64,000 bases of DNA from assembly GCA_965197675.1 (NCBI GenBank), contig OZ240221.1, positions 496,001-560,000 of the forward strand. Direction: 5' to 3'. The position numbers were made by a program, and so were the translations under genes. Source of the DNA: G965197675 sp965197675. GTDB taxonomy: Bacteria > Chloroflexota > Dehalococcoidia > Plut-88900. Below the pieces are notes generated by a model. That model did not search any database, was not told the origin of the DNA, and was given only the letters and a program-made list of their open reading frames with translations. Shown here in pieces: positions 7,994 to 17,868 of this stretch (its first letter is position 1; each line of letters opens with the position of its first letter).

Positions 7994-8684
7994 GGCCTTC
8001 CTCATCGCCACGGTACGGGTCAAGCTCTAAGGTCAAATTCTTTGGATTACCGACATCACTGTTGTTGGAGTCCACAGGAGCGAATGTCCACACCACAGGG
8101 TCGCCGTGTTGTTCATCCCTGACCAAAGTAATGTACATATTGTCGTCCCCAATCAATCTGAACTCGTGGTGAACTAAGAGCTCTCGTATCCGCCGCCGCC
8201 ATTTGATGGCATCCTTCAGCAATCTTTCATAGTCTTTCCCCGGTACGTTCTGGTCAAAAGGATTATGCACGTGGATGGTCTTGCTGCAAACGTCATACAA
8301 GGTGTCAAACTTCTCTCTCGTCAGATAGTCCCCTTTGAATTCTCTATGGTCGTACTTGATCCCAGGGATTGCCGAATCATCTGCGCGAATGGGTTTGGGG
8401 TAGTAGAAATCTGGGTTGATCTCCTGAACCGCTTTGAGAATATCGCCGGCGGCCCAGTTCCTTCGCCCCCTTTCGCTCAACTTGAGCACGGCGCTATCGT
8501 TTACGATCAACGAGGCCGTCGCAATCAATTCCAGGATCGAGCGAAACTGCAAGTAAATTGATTCGACCGTAGTCGGCAGGTAGAGTGCAGTAATCTTTTT
8601 TGTAAGAAAGGCATCGATTACGTCGCTTCGTCTCACAATCTCTTTCATACGATCCGCATATGCAGACAGCCGTGGGTCGTTCAT
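7974..8684 (-). CDS. Unknown 236-aa protein within the type I / HEPN-MNT operon
   Basis: I do not recognise a named family. The N-terminal half is helical (YADRMKEIVRRSDVIDAFL, then SIYLQFRSILELIATASLI). The middle contains EFKGDYLTREKFDTLYDVCS followed by KTIHVHNPFD, a His-containing segment loosely reminiscent of HEPN-like helical proteins. The C-terminal third is probably beta-rich and acidic. It lies 22 bp downstream of hsdM and its 3' end overlaps the HEPN gene, so it is co-expressed with the modification subunits. A role as an additional effector, or as an immunity or sensor protein, is conceivable but unsupported by any motif. Confidence 0.75.
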   Translation of the reverse strand: MNDPRLSAYADRMKEIVRRSDVIDAFLTKKITALYLPTTVESIYLQFRSILELIATASLIVNDSAVLKLSERGRRNWAAGDILKAVQEINPDFYYPKPIRADDSAIPGIKYDHREFKGDYLTREKFDTLYDVCSKTIHVHNPFDQNVPGKDYERLLKDAIKWRRRIRELLVHHEFRLIGDDNMYITLVRDEQHGDPVVWTFAPVDSNNSDVGNPKNLTLELDPYRGDEEGHAARTG

Positions 8685-8706
8685 AGCTCAATGCTCCGCT
8701 GGTCTG

Positions 8707-10298
<1,592 letters not shown>

Positions 10299-10302
<4 letters not shown>

Positions 10303-10544
10303 GGTGACTCACCCCCGCGCTTGGCTGTGGAACGCCACCTATCCACCTCACGTTTGGGGTTCTTGCCATCCGGTCCGTAGCCGTGATGGACCAGGAAGCC
10401 GGGCACGCCGCCATACTCAACGGATATCACCGCAGACTCGGCGGTCTTGTCGTGGCCCGGCAGGAAGAACGAGCCGATTGCCGTCTCCGCGCCGCAGCCG
10501 CACCAGCACTCGCCGGTCGGCAGCAGGCGTTTGGTTGAATCCAT
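10299..10544 (-). CDS. Small Cys/His-rich protein, first gene of the hsdM operon
   Basis: About 81 residues from the ATG at 10544; a longer reading from 10655 is possible but has no good start. The core GECWCGCGAETAIGSFFLPG followed by HDK suggests a small metal-binding fold: three Cys within five residues, then a His. The later GGVPGFLVHHGYGPDG is Gly/His-rich. Its stop overlaps the hsdM start (ATGA), implying translational coupling and a role tied to the restriction-modification locus. Function unknown. Confidence 0.65.
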
Positions 10545-11334
10545 TCCAACGTCTCCCAAAGCAAAATAGTTCGCATAATCTTGGATACTCTCCAAGGATA
10601 CATTCCTAGGTGCTTCCCAGTCAATGACCGCCAATCTCAGGCGCAATGCCACCACTTTCCGTTCGCCACTTGCGGCCGCTCCAACCAGAAACCCTCTAAC
10701 CGCCCCTTCCGACGCACGTCATGCACCCCCACTTCAATCGCCTTTTCCGGGGCCCAATGTCATTGGGACGCCGCTCCAACCGGCCCGCCGATGTCATTCC
10801 CCACGTTTGGCGATGTCATTGCCGTCCGGAACGCCGTGATTCGACAAAGTGTTTCCTGATTACGTCCTATAGGGAGGCGATTTACCCCTGTTTTAGCTTG
10901 CCCACGACCCGACTTGCACCTTTCCGACAAAACTGAAACTCCTGTACACCCCCAGTACTGCGCGGAAGGGGCCGAAAAACAGAGAGTCTATAGCCCCCCG
11001 CATCCCTGCGCAGAGCTATGAGGGGTCTTATTTCCAGTTTCATTTGTTCACACTCTCTTGCGCAGGCCACGGTCCGATGAGCAGCGGCAGCCCGTAGAGA
11101 GGTGAACAAGTTGGCGCGGAGACCAGCGACTGATCGCCGGGCGACGGCAAAGCGGGGATCGCCGTCCTACTCCACCGAGCAGCGGGAGACAGTGCATGAG
11201 CAGGGGACATACATGCACCCCCACATGGGAGGTTCCGAACGGCCATCTCGCCGTTCACACTGGACGGAGGACGCCGAAACACGACGGCTCCGACGACCGC
11301 ACGTTCGGCGTCGGGAGCCACGGCCGGGAGCGGA
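10545..11334. other. Non-coding stretch with a decayed gene copy
   Basis: No intact gene is seen. At 11118-11200 the DNA (GGGCGACGGC, then TACTCCACCGAGCAGC and GGAGACAGTG) is related to the small gene at 11335-11520, where the same words recur as GGGCGACGGC, TACTCCGCCGAGCAGC and GGAGACACTG. This marks an older, degraded duplicate. The rest (10660-11040) must hold the promoter of the leftward defence operon, but I could not single one out. Confidence 0.4.
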
Positions 11335-11520
11335 ATGAGAAGGGCCAACGGACGGAACCCATCGAGAGACCAACGGGCGACGGCGTACTCCGCCGAGCAG
11401 CAGGAGACACTGCGGCGCGGTCTGCGCATCCTGGCCCGGATCATCGCCCGCTCCCACCTTCGGCGTCAGGAGTCCCGGTCCGGAACTGCGCCCAAGCCGT
11501 CGGCGGAGAACGAGGACTGA
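11335..11520 (+). CDS. Small basic hypothetical protein (61 aa)
   Basis: A 61-residue Arg-rich product with the core AYSAEQQETLRRGLRILARI. It looks like an amphipathic helix pair with a basic face. A degraded duplicate lies just upstream (11118-11200), which supports it being a real coding unit that has been copied. It precedes the replication-relaxation gene by 200 bp. No function can be assigned; binding to nucleic acid is a guess from its charge. Confidence 0.45.
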   Translation: MRRANGRNPSRDQRATAYSAEQQETLRRGLRILARIIARSHLRRQESRSGTAPKPSAENED

Positions 11521-11719
11521 CCGAGTGACCGCCCCGGATTCCGGGCTTCGGTTCACGTGGAGACTGATTTCCGCCTCAGGCTCACTGGCTCCTGCGATCC
11601 CGAAAAGCTCTCTTCCCTACCACAAAACTGCGTCCTACACAATGGCTTGCAAGGCATTACCCTGGACGAATTTACCCTTCACAATGAGAAGTTGGACCAT
11701 TGCTGAGCGGAGCAGTTGA

Positions 11720-13789
11720 TTGACCATTTCAGAGCCAGAGACGCTGACGCCGGGCAAGAGCGCATTGCCCGATCCCGACCTCGAGGACGCCATTCGTGAA
11801 TACCTGCGGACCCACGTTTTGTGGCGGGGCATCCGGCAGGCGACGGCGACCTTCGGCGTGTCCCGCCACACCCTCTGGAGGTACCTGAGACGGGGCCACA
11901 CGAGCCGCGCCCTGCCCCGCGCCGTCCTGGACGTCGTGGGCGACAGCATCGAGGTGCTGGAAGCGGCAACATGGGCCATCGCGGCCGCCGAACGTGTGGT
12001 CGCCAGCAGGCCGGCCGCCAAACCCGTCTTGGCGCCCTACCCCATGTCCCAGGCACTGGAGGACACGCTGCTCCTGTTGTGCGCCACACCTTTGGCCACC
12101 GTGGACGAGCTGTCCCGCTTCGGAAGAATCCCAACCTCCACCCTCCGCGACCGGCTGAAGAAGCTGGTGCAGATGGACATGGCGGACTCGCTGTCCCACA
12201 GTCTGACCATCCTGGGGCCTCACCCCCACCTGCGGTACTTCCCAACGGAGAAGGGCATACACGCCGGGGCAATGGTTGAATGGGGAACGAAGACCTTCCT
12301 GCGGGAGTACCCGGTGTCGAAACAGTGGTTCCGGCTCCTAGCCGACCGGCTGGACGCCGTGGCCGCGCTCTACCGCGCCGCCGCCCTGGTCGCCGACGCC
12401 GACTCCCAGGGAAAGCCGGTGAGGGTGGACCACTACCGCCAGGGTCCCTACGACATGCTGATCACCCTGTCCGGGGGCCGCTCCGTGGGCCTGCTGCGCC
12501 AGGGGCCGACGCTGCCCTCGGCCAACCTGCGCTACCGGCTGAGGACCCTGGAGAACCTGCCCCGCGGCCAGCGCCCCATGGCGACGCTGGCGCTGGCCCA
12601 CTCCGACCAGGCCAACCGACGGGCCGTCCGCACCCTGGGAGACCCCACGCACCACCGGGCGACGTTCGTGGCCACCGAGGGGGAGCTGCTGGCCGGAGAC
12701 TACAGAGGGGTGGTATGGCAGCAGTGCGGGAACGGGACGGAGCACGACCTTCCGGTGAAGGTGACCCCTGGCGTGTCCCTGAACTCCATCATCGCCCGGA
12801 CAGACCGGCTGGTAAGGCGCCTCGACGACCTGCGCCAGCGGCACAACCCGGGCAAAGAGAGAAAGCCAGAGCCGGACCCGGAGACCCTCTACCCCAGCCG
12901 ACTGCGGGCCGCCATGCCTGAGCCTGCTGAGCTGCTCCGATCCTCCCTGGCCGTTCGGCTCACCGGCGCCGAGAAGGACGCCGTGGACCTGCTTGCCGCG
13001 TGGCCCCTGTGCACCACCGACCAGCTGGCCGGGCTGATGGGCGGCGTCACCCGCCGCCGCGTCAACCAAGTCCTCAGCTCCCTGGCCGGCCACTCCCTGG
13101 TGCGGGCAGACGGGCAGCGCCACTTCCTCACCGACGATGGGCTGAGATGCCTGGCCCGCCGTGACCGGGCCGCCGTGGGGCCGGTGGTTGGCCGCTGGAG
13201 CGCCAGAAAGCGACGTCGCCGCAACGCCAAAGCCCCGGTCTATGCCGGCACCACCCTGCGCTCCATTGCCTCTCAGATGGAGCATCACAACGCCATCACC
13301 GGCTTCGCCGCCAAGCTGAGCGCCGAGACCGCCCGTTCGCCTGACTACGAGGTGCTGGACCTTATGCCCACATCCCGTTCCGCAGTCGGCTATCGCTGGG
13401 ACTGGACCAACTATGTCGTGCATCCCGACGCCTCCTTCCAGCTGGCTTACCAGGGCCGATTTCGCTTCTACCTGCTGGAGTTCGAGCGACGGGCCACCAC
13501 GCCCAGGCGGGTGCGGACCCGCCTGGGGAACTACCGCCGTTACTTCAACAGTGGCTGGCCCAACCGGGACCACGGCGGGCTGCCTCCCCTGGTGCTGTTC
13601 GTGTTCCCTACCCCTGACGCAGAGGAGGGCTTCCTGCACGGTGTCTCCGGTTCAACCCGCCCGATCCTGTTCACGTCCAACCTGCACACCCTCGCTTCAC
13701 ATGGGGTATTGGGCGACGCATGGCGGCTGCCTCCCCCACACCCTGACGGACGGAGGCCCCTGGCCCCAATTGCAGTTATTGCAAAATGA
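11720..13789 (+). CDS. Replication-relaxation family winged-helix protein
   Basis: A 689-residue protein starting at a TTG directly after an in-frame stop. Residues 20-60 carry a helix-turn-helix (GIRQATATFGVSRHTLWRYL). Residues around 130-165 are a winged-helix pattern (LATVDELSRFGRIPTSTLRD), and a similar unit recurs at about 430-470 (LCTTDQLAGLMGGVTRRRVN). The C-terminal third (WDWTNYVVHPDASFQLAYQ, then FRFYLLEFERRATT and RLGNYRRYF) is the typical Replic_Relax (PF13814-like) catalytic-like fold, with conserved PDA, E and K/R positions related to nuclease-type domains. Such proteins are common on plasmids and integrative elements, where they are linked to replication or mobilisation. Its presence supports a mobile origin for the region. 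Confidence 0.75.
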   Translation: MTISEPETLTPGKSALPDPDLEDAIREYLRTHVLWRGIRQATATFGVSRHTLWRYLRRGHTSRALPRAVLDVVGDSIEVLEAATWAIAAAERVVASRPAAKPVLAPYPMSQALEDTLLLLCATPLATVDELSRFGRIPTSTLRDRLKKLVQMDMADSLSHSLTILGPHPHLRYFPTEKGIHAGAMVEWGTKTFLREYPVSKQWFRLLADRLDAVAALYRAAALVADADSQGKPVRVDHYRQGPYDMLITLSGGRSVGLLRQGPTLPSANLRYRLRTLENLPRGQRPMATLALAHSDQANRRAVRTLGDPTHHRATFVATEGELLAGDYRGVVWQQCGNGTEHDLPVKVTPGVSLNSIIARTDRLVRRLDDLRQRHNPGKERKPEPDPETLYPSRLRAAMPEPAELLRSSLAVRLTGAEKDAVDLLAAWPLCTTDQLAGLMGGVTRRRVNQVLSSLAGHSLVRADGQRHFLTDDGLRCLARRDRAAVGPVVGRWSARKRRRRNAKAPVYAGTTLRSIASQMEHHNAITGFAAKLSAETARSPDYEVLDLMPTSRSAVGYRWDWTNYVVHPDASFQLAYQGRFRFYLLEFERRATTPRRVRTRLGNYRRYFNSGWPNRDHGGLPPLVLFVFPTPDAEEGFLHGVSGSTRPILFTSNLHTLASHGVLGDAWRLPPPHPDGRRPLAPIAVIAK

Positions 13790-13968
13790 CAATCCGCCGT
13801 TCCTGAGACTTCCTGTAGAGGGCGTGTTCACAAAGCTAGGTCATTGGTTACCAACGCTGTCAGGGCCAAAAAGACCAAATCGATGGCAACTTGTTGCAGA
13901 GACCACGGCCCGGCCAATAGAGAACGGGGCAACTGCGCGGGCCTGGAATTCGTTGCCGCCCGGCCCGT

Positions 13969-14010
13969 GACGTGTTTGACGTGTCAGGGTTGACGCATGT
14001 TGACGTGATG
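13969..14010 (+). repeat. Short TTGACG direct repeats upstream of an HTH gene
   Basis: Within 40 bp the sequence repeats TGACGTGT, TTGACGTGT, TTGACGCATG and TTGACGTGATG. Four near-identical units of this size, placed 30-70 bp before the small HTH/membrane protein gene at 14039, look like an operator array or small iterons. Confidence 0.45.
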
Positions 14011-14038
14011 AGCGGGAACGGCCGAAAGGAGGAGAAGC

Positions 14039-14392
14039 ATGAGACTGATGACGAAGGCCGAGGCCTGCCGGGAGCTGGCGGTATCCCTGTCCACTCTGGA
14101 CCGGCGGATCGCCTCGGGAGAGATCCAGGTCACGCGAGAGGAGCAGGGAAGGCGGAACCGGGTCTACGTAATGCTGGACGACGACCTGCCGGAGAACAGC
14201 CAATCACAGGATGCGGCCCAAGAACGGATTCGCGGCCTGGAGGAGCAGGCGGAGTTGCTCAAGACCCAGCTTGACCTGGAGCGGCAGCGGAGCGCCGGGC
14301 TGGAGATGATGAGGCGAGCGGCCTTCATCCTTGGCCTGGCCGTCGCCGGGCTGCTGGGGATGCTGGTCGCCGACGTCCTGGCTGCGATATAA
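14039..14392 (+). CDS. Excisionase-like HTH protein with coiled coil and C-terminal membrane helix
   Basis: 117 residues with a strong ribosome-binding site (AAAGGAGG). Residues 1-45 are a MerR/excisionase-type winged helix (MTKAEACRELAVSLSTLDRRI, then a basic wing around EEQGRRNRVYV). Residues 60-90 are a coiled coil (RIRGLEEQAELLKTQLDLE). Residues about 93-115 are a single hydrophobic helix (AAFILGLAVAGLLGMLVADVL). A DNA-binding domain tethered to the membrane could act as a signal-dependent regulator or as an anchor for element DNA. Repeats at 13969-14010 are a plausible binding site. Family assignment beyond this is uncertain. Confidence 0.65.
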   Translation: MRLMTKAEACRELAVSLSTLDRRIASGEIQVTREEQGRRNRVYVMLDDDLPENSQSQDAAQERIRGLEEQAELLKTQLDLERQRSAGLEMMRRAAFILGLAVAGLLGMLVADVLAAI

Positions 14393-14455
14393 TACGCTCC
14401 AAGCAAGCGGCCGTGTGGCGACCGTAGTCCACCGGTCGAGCAGAGGCTGAGGACA

Positions 14456-14836
14456 ATGGTAACTCCTTTGGCAGAGCTCATTGACCGCGCACCCTGGCGG
14501 GAAGCAGTCACCTACCGGGATACCTGGCCTCACGAATACGTCCTCACCGACAAGGACAACCAGCGGAAACTCCTAGACGTTATCTGCTCCCGCTTTCGTG
14601 CCGGTGAGGGTGTGGCTTGCCGTTTCTTCCAAATGAACAATACCTATCTGTTCATCGGTGACTACAAATACTGGCTGATGACCGACTACAACGACATTGA
14701 CCCCTACAATGATGAAGGCGATTACGTGATAAACCGCGCTCGCCTATACCGGGACCGCCGGGATTTCATCATCCAGCCGGGCGATACTGGCAAGCCCGAG
14801 GACTACCCCTCTATCCCGCCTCACCAGGCAGAATGA
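14456..14836 (+). CDS. Conserved hypothetical companion of restriction genes
   Basis: 126 residues, with conserved-looking motifs PWREAVTYRDTWPHEYV, ACRFFQMNNTYLFIGDYKYW and YVINRARLYRDRRDFIIQ. I recall similar proteins as hypothetical genes next to restriction or DUF262 genes, but no activity is established that I know of. It ends 18 bp before the GmrSD-like gene and shares its orientation, so the two likely form one operon. It has no signal peptide or membrane segment and the composition suggests a small globular alpha/beta protein. Confidence 0.7.
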   Translation: MVTPLAELIDRAPWREAVTYRDTWPHEYVLTDKDNQRKLLDVICSRFRAGEGVACRFFQMNNTYLFIGDYKYWLMTDYNDIDPYNDEGDYVINRARLYRDRRDFIIQPGDTGKPEDYPSIPPHQAE

Positions 14837-14854
14837 GGGCGATAAAGAGCGAAG

Positions 14855-16939
14855 ATGCAAGCAATAAACAACCCCTTCGTGGCTTTGGTCAATGGTACCA
14901 AGCAGTTCATAATCCCAGCCTTCCAACGAGACTACAGCTGGACGGCCGAGCAGTGCCGACAGATGTGGAAAGACGTAATACGTGCCGGCGGCAACGACGA
15001 AGATCACTTCATAGGATCATTCGTCTATATCGCCGGGAATACGGCTGCCGTATTCAGTAGCTGGCTTGTGGTCGACGGACAACAGCGCCTCACCACCCTG
15101 ACCCTGCTCTTGATTGCGCTTCGCGACCACATCCGAGAGACCGGCTGGGCCGGTTCGGAGCCGACCACTGGACAGATCGACGCCTATTTTCTCACAAATG
15201 AGCACGAATCGGGCGACAGAAGGTACAAAGTCGCCCTCAGACGCAACGACGACGCAACGTTAAGGGATTTGGTTGACGGCAAGAACCCTTCCGAAGTGGC
15301 GACCAACTCCGAGTTGGTCGTTGGGGCCTATCGCTATTTCCGAGAGCAACTGAACTGCCCCGAAGCCGACCCAGAGCTTGTTTATCGGGGGATAGGGCGC
15401 CTGAACATAGTTGACGTTACTTTGCATCGCCGTATAGATGACCCTCAACAAGTCTTCGAGAGTTTGAACTCAACAGGAGTTGACCTCACCCAGAGTGACC
15501 TGATTCGCAACTATCTGCTGATGGGCCTCCCAGAACCCGAACAGACCCGCATGTACGATGACTACTGGAGCAAGGTCGAAACCCTGTTCCGAGAAGCAGG
15601 GAGCTCCTCGGACACCTTCCTGCGGGACTACATTGCGCTCCGCCAGGGAACCACAACCCAGGTGCGAGCGGATCGCATCTATGCTGAATTCCGGGACTTC
15701 TGGCAGCCCTCAACTGCCGATGCCTTGGGAAATCTGCTGGAAGACTTGGTCCGGTTTGCCCGCTACTTCGTATTCTTCCTGCAGCCCGACCGGATCGATT
15801 CCAAGCCACTCGCCACCGCGATGCGGGCGGTTCGAAGCCTTGGGTTTACTCATGCGACGCTGGTCATGCGCCTGTACCAGCGTTATGAAGAGGGAGCACT
15901 CCCACATGACGACTTCGTTCGAGCGTTGGACCTAATCTCCAGTTATCTAGTCCGTCGGTCGGTGCTAGGGATGCAGACTCGTGGCTACTGGGCGGTCTTC
16001 GCCCGGATAGCTCACTCAGTTACGAATGAAGCCCCATTGGAAAGCTTACAGGTCGCCATGGCGAGGCAGAGTTTCCCAGCCGACGCCGATTTCGTGTCAG
16101 CATTGCAGGGGAGCGACCTGTACAGGCTCCGCCTCTGTCAGCACATCCTGGGGCAGCTTGAAAACGCTGGACAAAGCGAGCCGAGCCCGGTCAGCGAGTA
16201 TTCGATCGAGCATATTATGCCGCAGAGTATCGACAACGTTATGGAATGGAAAGATATGCTCGGCTTGGACTGGGAAGAGGTCCATCGGAAGTGGCTGCAC
16301 AGGTTGGGCAATCTTACGCTCACCGCCTACAACAGCACCTACTCAAACAAGCCATTTGAGGAAAAGAAGACGGTGACAGGGGGATTTGAGCAGAGTGCTG
16401 TGCGTCTCAATGAGTTTGTGAGGCGGCAGACGAAGTGGACCGCTGCCGAAATGGAAGAGAGGGGCGGTATTCTGGCACGCCGAGCACTCGAAATCTGGCC
16501 CCACCACAACGCCGACGAACGTCTGGTCGTTGCGGAGGAAGTCCGAGAGTTGCGCAGGCGAGTTGCCTCAATACAGCCAGACAGCATGAGTATGGATGAT
16601 TCAGTTGCAGAGGTCCATTACGCGATTCGCGATGCCATACGCGAACTCGGCGACTCTATCGAGATTATCGAGGGGAAATCACTGTGCTTCTACAATGCTC
16701 AATCCGCCGACTTCTTCGCGGAAACTCTGCCAATGGCGAGCTACGTCAGAGTTCTCCTGCCAATCGATTTTGAGGAAATAGTTGATCCCGAAGGCATGGC
16801 GGCAGACGTAACTGCCTGGAAGTTTCTACCGAATGTGACTCACCGCGACTGCGGCGTGTTTATTGACATTGAGAGCAAGCAGTCGATTCCCCAGGCCGTT
16901 GCGATGGTTCGTCAAGCAGTGCACGTGATACAAGAGTAG
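14855..16939 (+). CDS. GmrSD-like type IV restriction enzyme (DUF262 + HNH/DUF1524 + DUF5655-like)
   Basis: A 694-residue protein. The N-terminal DUF262 domain has IPAFQRDYSW at 20-29 and the nucleotide-binding VVDGQQRLTTL at 72-82. A helical middle follows. Near residue 450 lies SEYSIEHIMPQSID, then HRLGNLTLTAYNS, the His-Asn pattern of the DUF1524 HNH nuclease. The last 110 residues (AIRELGDSIEIIEGKSLCFY and onward, ending in repeated short alternations) resemble a DUF5655-type domain. Proteins of this architecture cleave phage DNA with modified bases, using NTP binding by DUF262 to control the nuclease. The ATG at 14855 keeps the complete DUF262 start. It adds a second, modification-dependent restriction activity to the island. 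Confidence 0.85.
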   Translation: MQAINNPFVALVNGTKQFIIPAFQRDYSWTAEQCRQMWKDVIRAGGNDEDHFIGSFVYIAGNTAAVFSSWLVVDGQQRLTTLTLLLIALRDHIRETGWAGSEPTTGQIDAYFLTNEHESGDRRYKVALRRNDDATLRDLVDGKNPSEVATNSELVVGAYRYFREQLNCPEADPELVYRGIGRLNIVDVTLHRRIDDPQQVFESLNSTGVDLTQSDLIRNYLLMGLPEPEQTRMYDDYWSKVETLFREAGSSSDTFLRDYIALRQGTTTQVRADRIYAEFRDFWQPSTADALGNLLEDLVRFARYFVFFLQPDRIDSKPLATAMRAVRSLGFTHATLVMRLYQRYEEGALPHDDFVRALDLISSYLVRRSVLGMQTRGYWAVFARIAHSVTNEAPLESLQVAMARQSFPADADFVSALQGSDLYRLRLCQHILGQLENAGQSEPSPVSEYSIEHIMPQSIDNVMEWKDMLGLDWEEVHRKWLHRLGNLTLTAYNSTYSNKPFEEKKTVTGGFEQSAVRLNEFVRRQTKWTAAEMEERGGILARRALEIWPHHNADERLVVAEEVRELRRRVASIQPDSMSMDDSVAEVHYAIRDAIRELGDSIEIIEGKSLCFYNAQSADFFAETLPMASYVRVLLPIDFEEIVDPEGMAADVTAWKFLPNVTHRDCGVFIDIESKQSIPQAVAMVRQAVHVIQE

Positions 16940-17182
16940 TCCCCCCATCTCAAGGACGTATATTCCCCGGACTGGGACGAAGGCGGAGGACGGAGCTTGA
17001 TGTGTCTCGGGCTCAGTTGAAGCGGTTGCTGGTACGCGCTAGAAAGTCTTGGTGTCCTCGCCCACCCACTTACTAATAAACTCGTTCAGGGAACCGTCGG
17101 CCTACATCGGCTCGATGGCCTCGTTCAGCTAATCCCGCAGATGGCCGCTCCACGCCCTCTTTGACGGCGGCAGGCCCTTCCG

Positions 17183-17211
17183 TTCATGCGAAGAGTATGG
17201 TATTGTAATAC
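17183..17211 (+). promoter_or_regulatory. Promoter with overlapping inverted repeat before the RHH gene
   Basis: TTCATG (17183-17188), 17 bp, then TAATAC (17206-17211) make a plausible sigma-70 promoter. The arms GTATT and AATAC (17200-17211) form a short inverted repeat overlapping the -10 element, a suitable operator for autoregulation by the RHH protein. Confidence 0.45.
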
Positions 17212-17240
17212 ATTAGAACGCAATAGAAGAGAGCACGCCC

Positions 17241-17438
17241 ATGCCCAGGATATCCAAGGTCATCTCCCTCTCCATGCCCCCGGAGATGGCCGAGCAGCTC
17301 CAGCAGGCGGTCACAGAGGACGGTCGCACCGTGAGCGAGTTCATCCGAGAGGCCATCCATCTCCACCTGAGGGAGAGAGAATGGCTGAAACGAGAGCGCC
17401 GCCAACGGGCCGAGGCGCGCCTGAACGAACCGGAATGA
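17241..17438 (+). CDS. Ribbon-helix-helix (CopG-type) regulator or antitoxin
   Basis: A 65-residue protein with the classic RHH layout: a beta strand KVISLSMPPEM, a helix around AEQLQQAVTEDG, then RTVSEFIREAIHLHL and a basic tail. CopG-type proteins bind operator DNA as dimers; many are antitoxins or recombinase-linked repressors. The stop overlaps an ATG (ATGA), and the truncated recombinase fragment starts 15 bp further on with its own AAGGAGG. A similar regulator-then-recombinase order recurs with the HigA-like protein before the second recombinase copy. Confidence 0.75.
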   Translation: MPRISKVISLSMPPEMAEQLQQAVTEDGRTVSEFIREAIHLHLREREWLKRERRQRAEARLNEPE

Positions 17439-17452
17439 GCAAGGAGGACAGC

Positions 17453-17687
17453 ATGAAGCAGAAGCACCTAGAGCCACTCACGCCGGCGGCCCTCTACGCA
17501 CGGGTATCCAGCGACAGGCAGGACGTGGACCTGTCCGTGTCCGCCCAACTCAGGGCGCTCAAGGAGTACGCCAGGGCCAACGGCTACTCCGTCGCCCGCG
17601 AGTACGTGGACGAGGCCGAGAGCGGACGCTTCGCCGACAGGCCCCAGTTCAGGGAGATAATCGAGGAGGGCAGCAAGCCCAATTCCC
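17453..17687 (+). pseudogene. 5' fragment of a serine recombinase, copy 1
   Basis: The ATG at 17453 is preceded by AAGGAGG. About 78 residues match the intact recombinase at 23270-24919 almost exactly, including the catalytic YARVSSDRQ motif and VSAQLRALKEYARANGYSVA. The match ends abruptly at EEGSKP (about 17687). After this the same frame is low quality and runs to 17872. The break joins the recombinase to the tail of an unrelated gene (17688-17826), so this is a truncated remnant. Confidence 0.8.
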
Positions 17688-17826
17688 TGTCTTGGACCGA
17701 CGCGTTGTCTGCGATCTACTGTGCTTCGACGAGAAGGTCTACGTTACCGTACGCTGCCTGGACGCTAAGTGGTATGCGGAGCCGTCGGTGCACGGAGGCA
17801 AGCCGCGACCCAACACTAGCCAATAG
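17688..17826 (+). pseudogene. C-terminal remnant of an unidentified cargo protein
   Basis: Directly after the recombinase break, a different frame reads VLDRRVVCDLLCFDEKVYVT then RCLDAKWYAEPSVHGGKPRP, and ends at a TAG (17824-17826). The composition is protein-like, and its start is missing. It appears to be the 3' end of a gene that was joined to the recombinase fragment by deletion or recombination. Family unknown. Confidence 0.45.
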
Positions 17827-17868
17827 GATGAAAAAGGGCGCTTCGCTAGCTAGGGAGGATGGAACGAA

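Noticed and set aside
12338..13639. A 433-codon minus-strand frame opposite the replication-relaxation gene
   Set aside because: It is a shadow of the high-GC plus-strand gene; its translation is Gly/Val/Gln-rich low complexity with no domain.
16940..17182. A possible gene remnant between the GmrSD-like gene and the RHH gene
   Set aside because: Short minus-strand frames with several stops gave no recognisable protein; I see only unclear decayed sequence.
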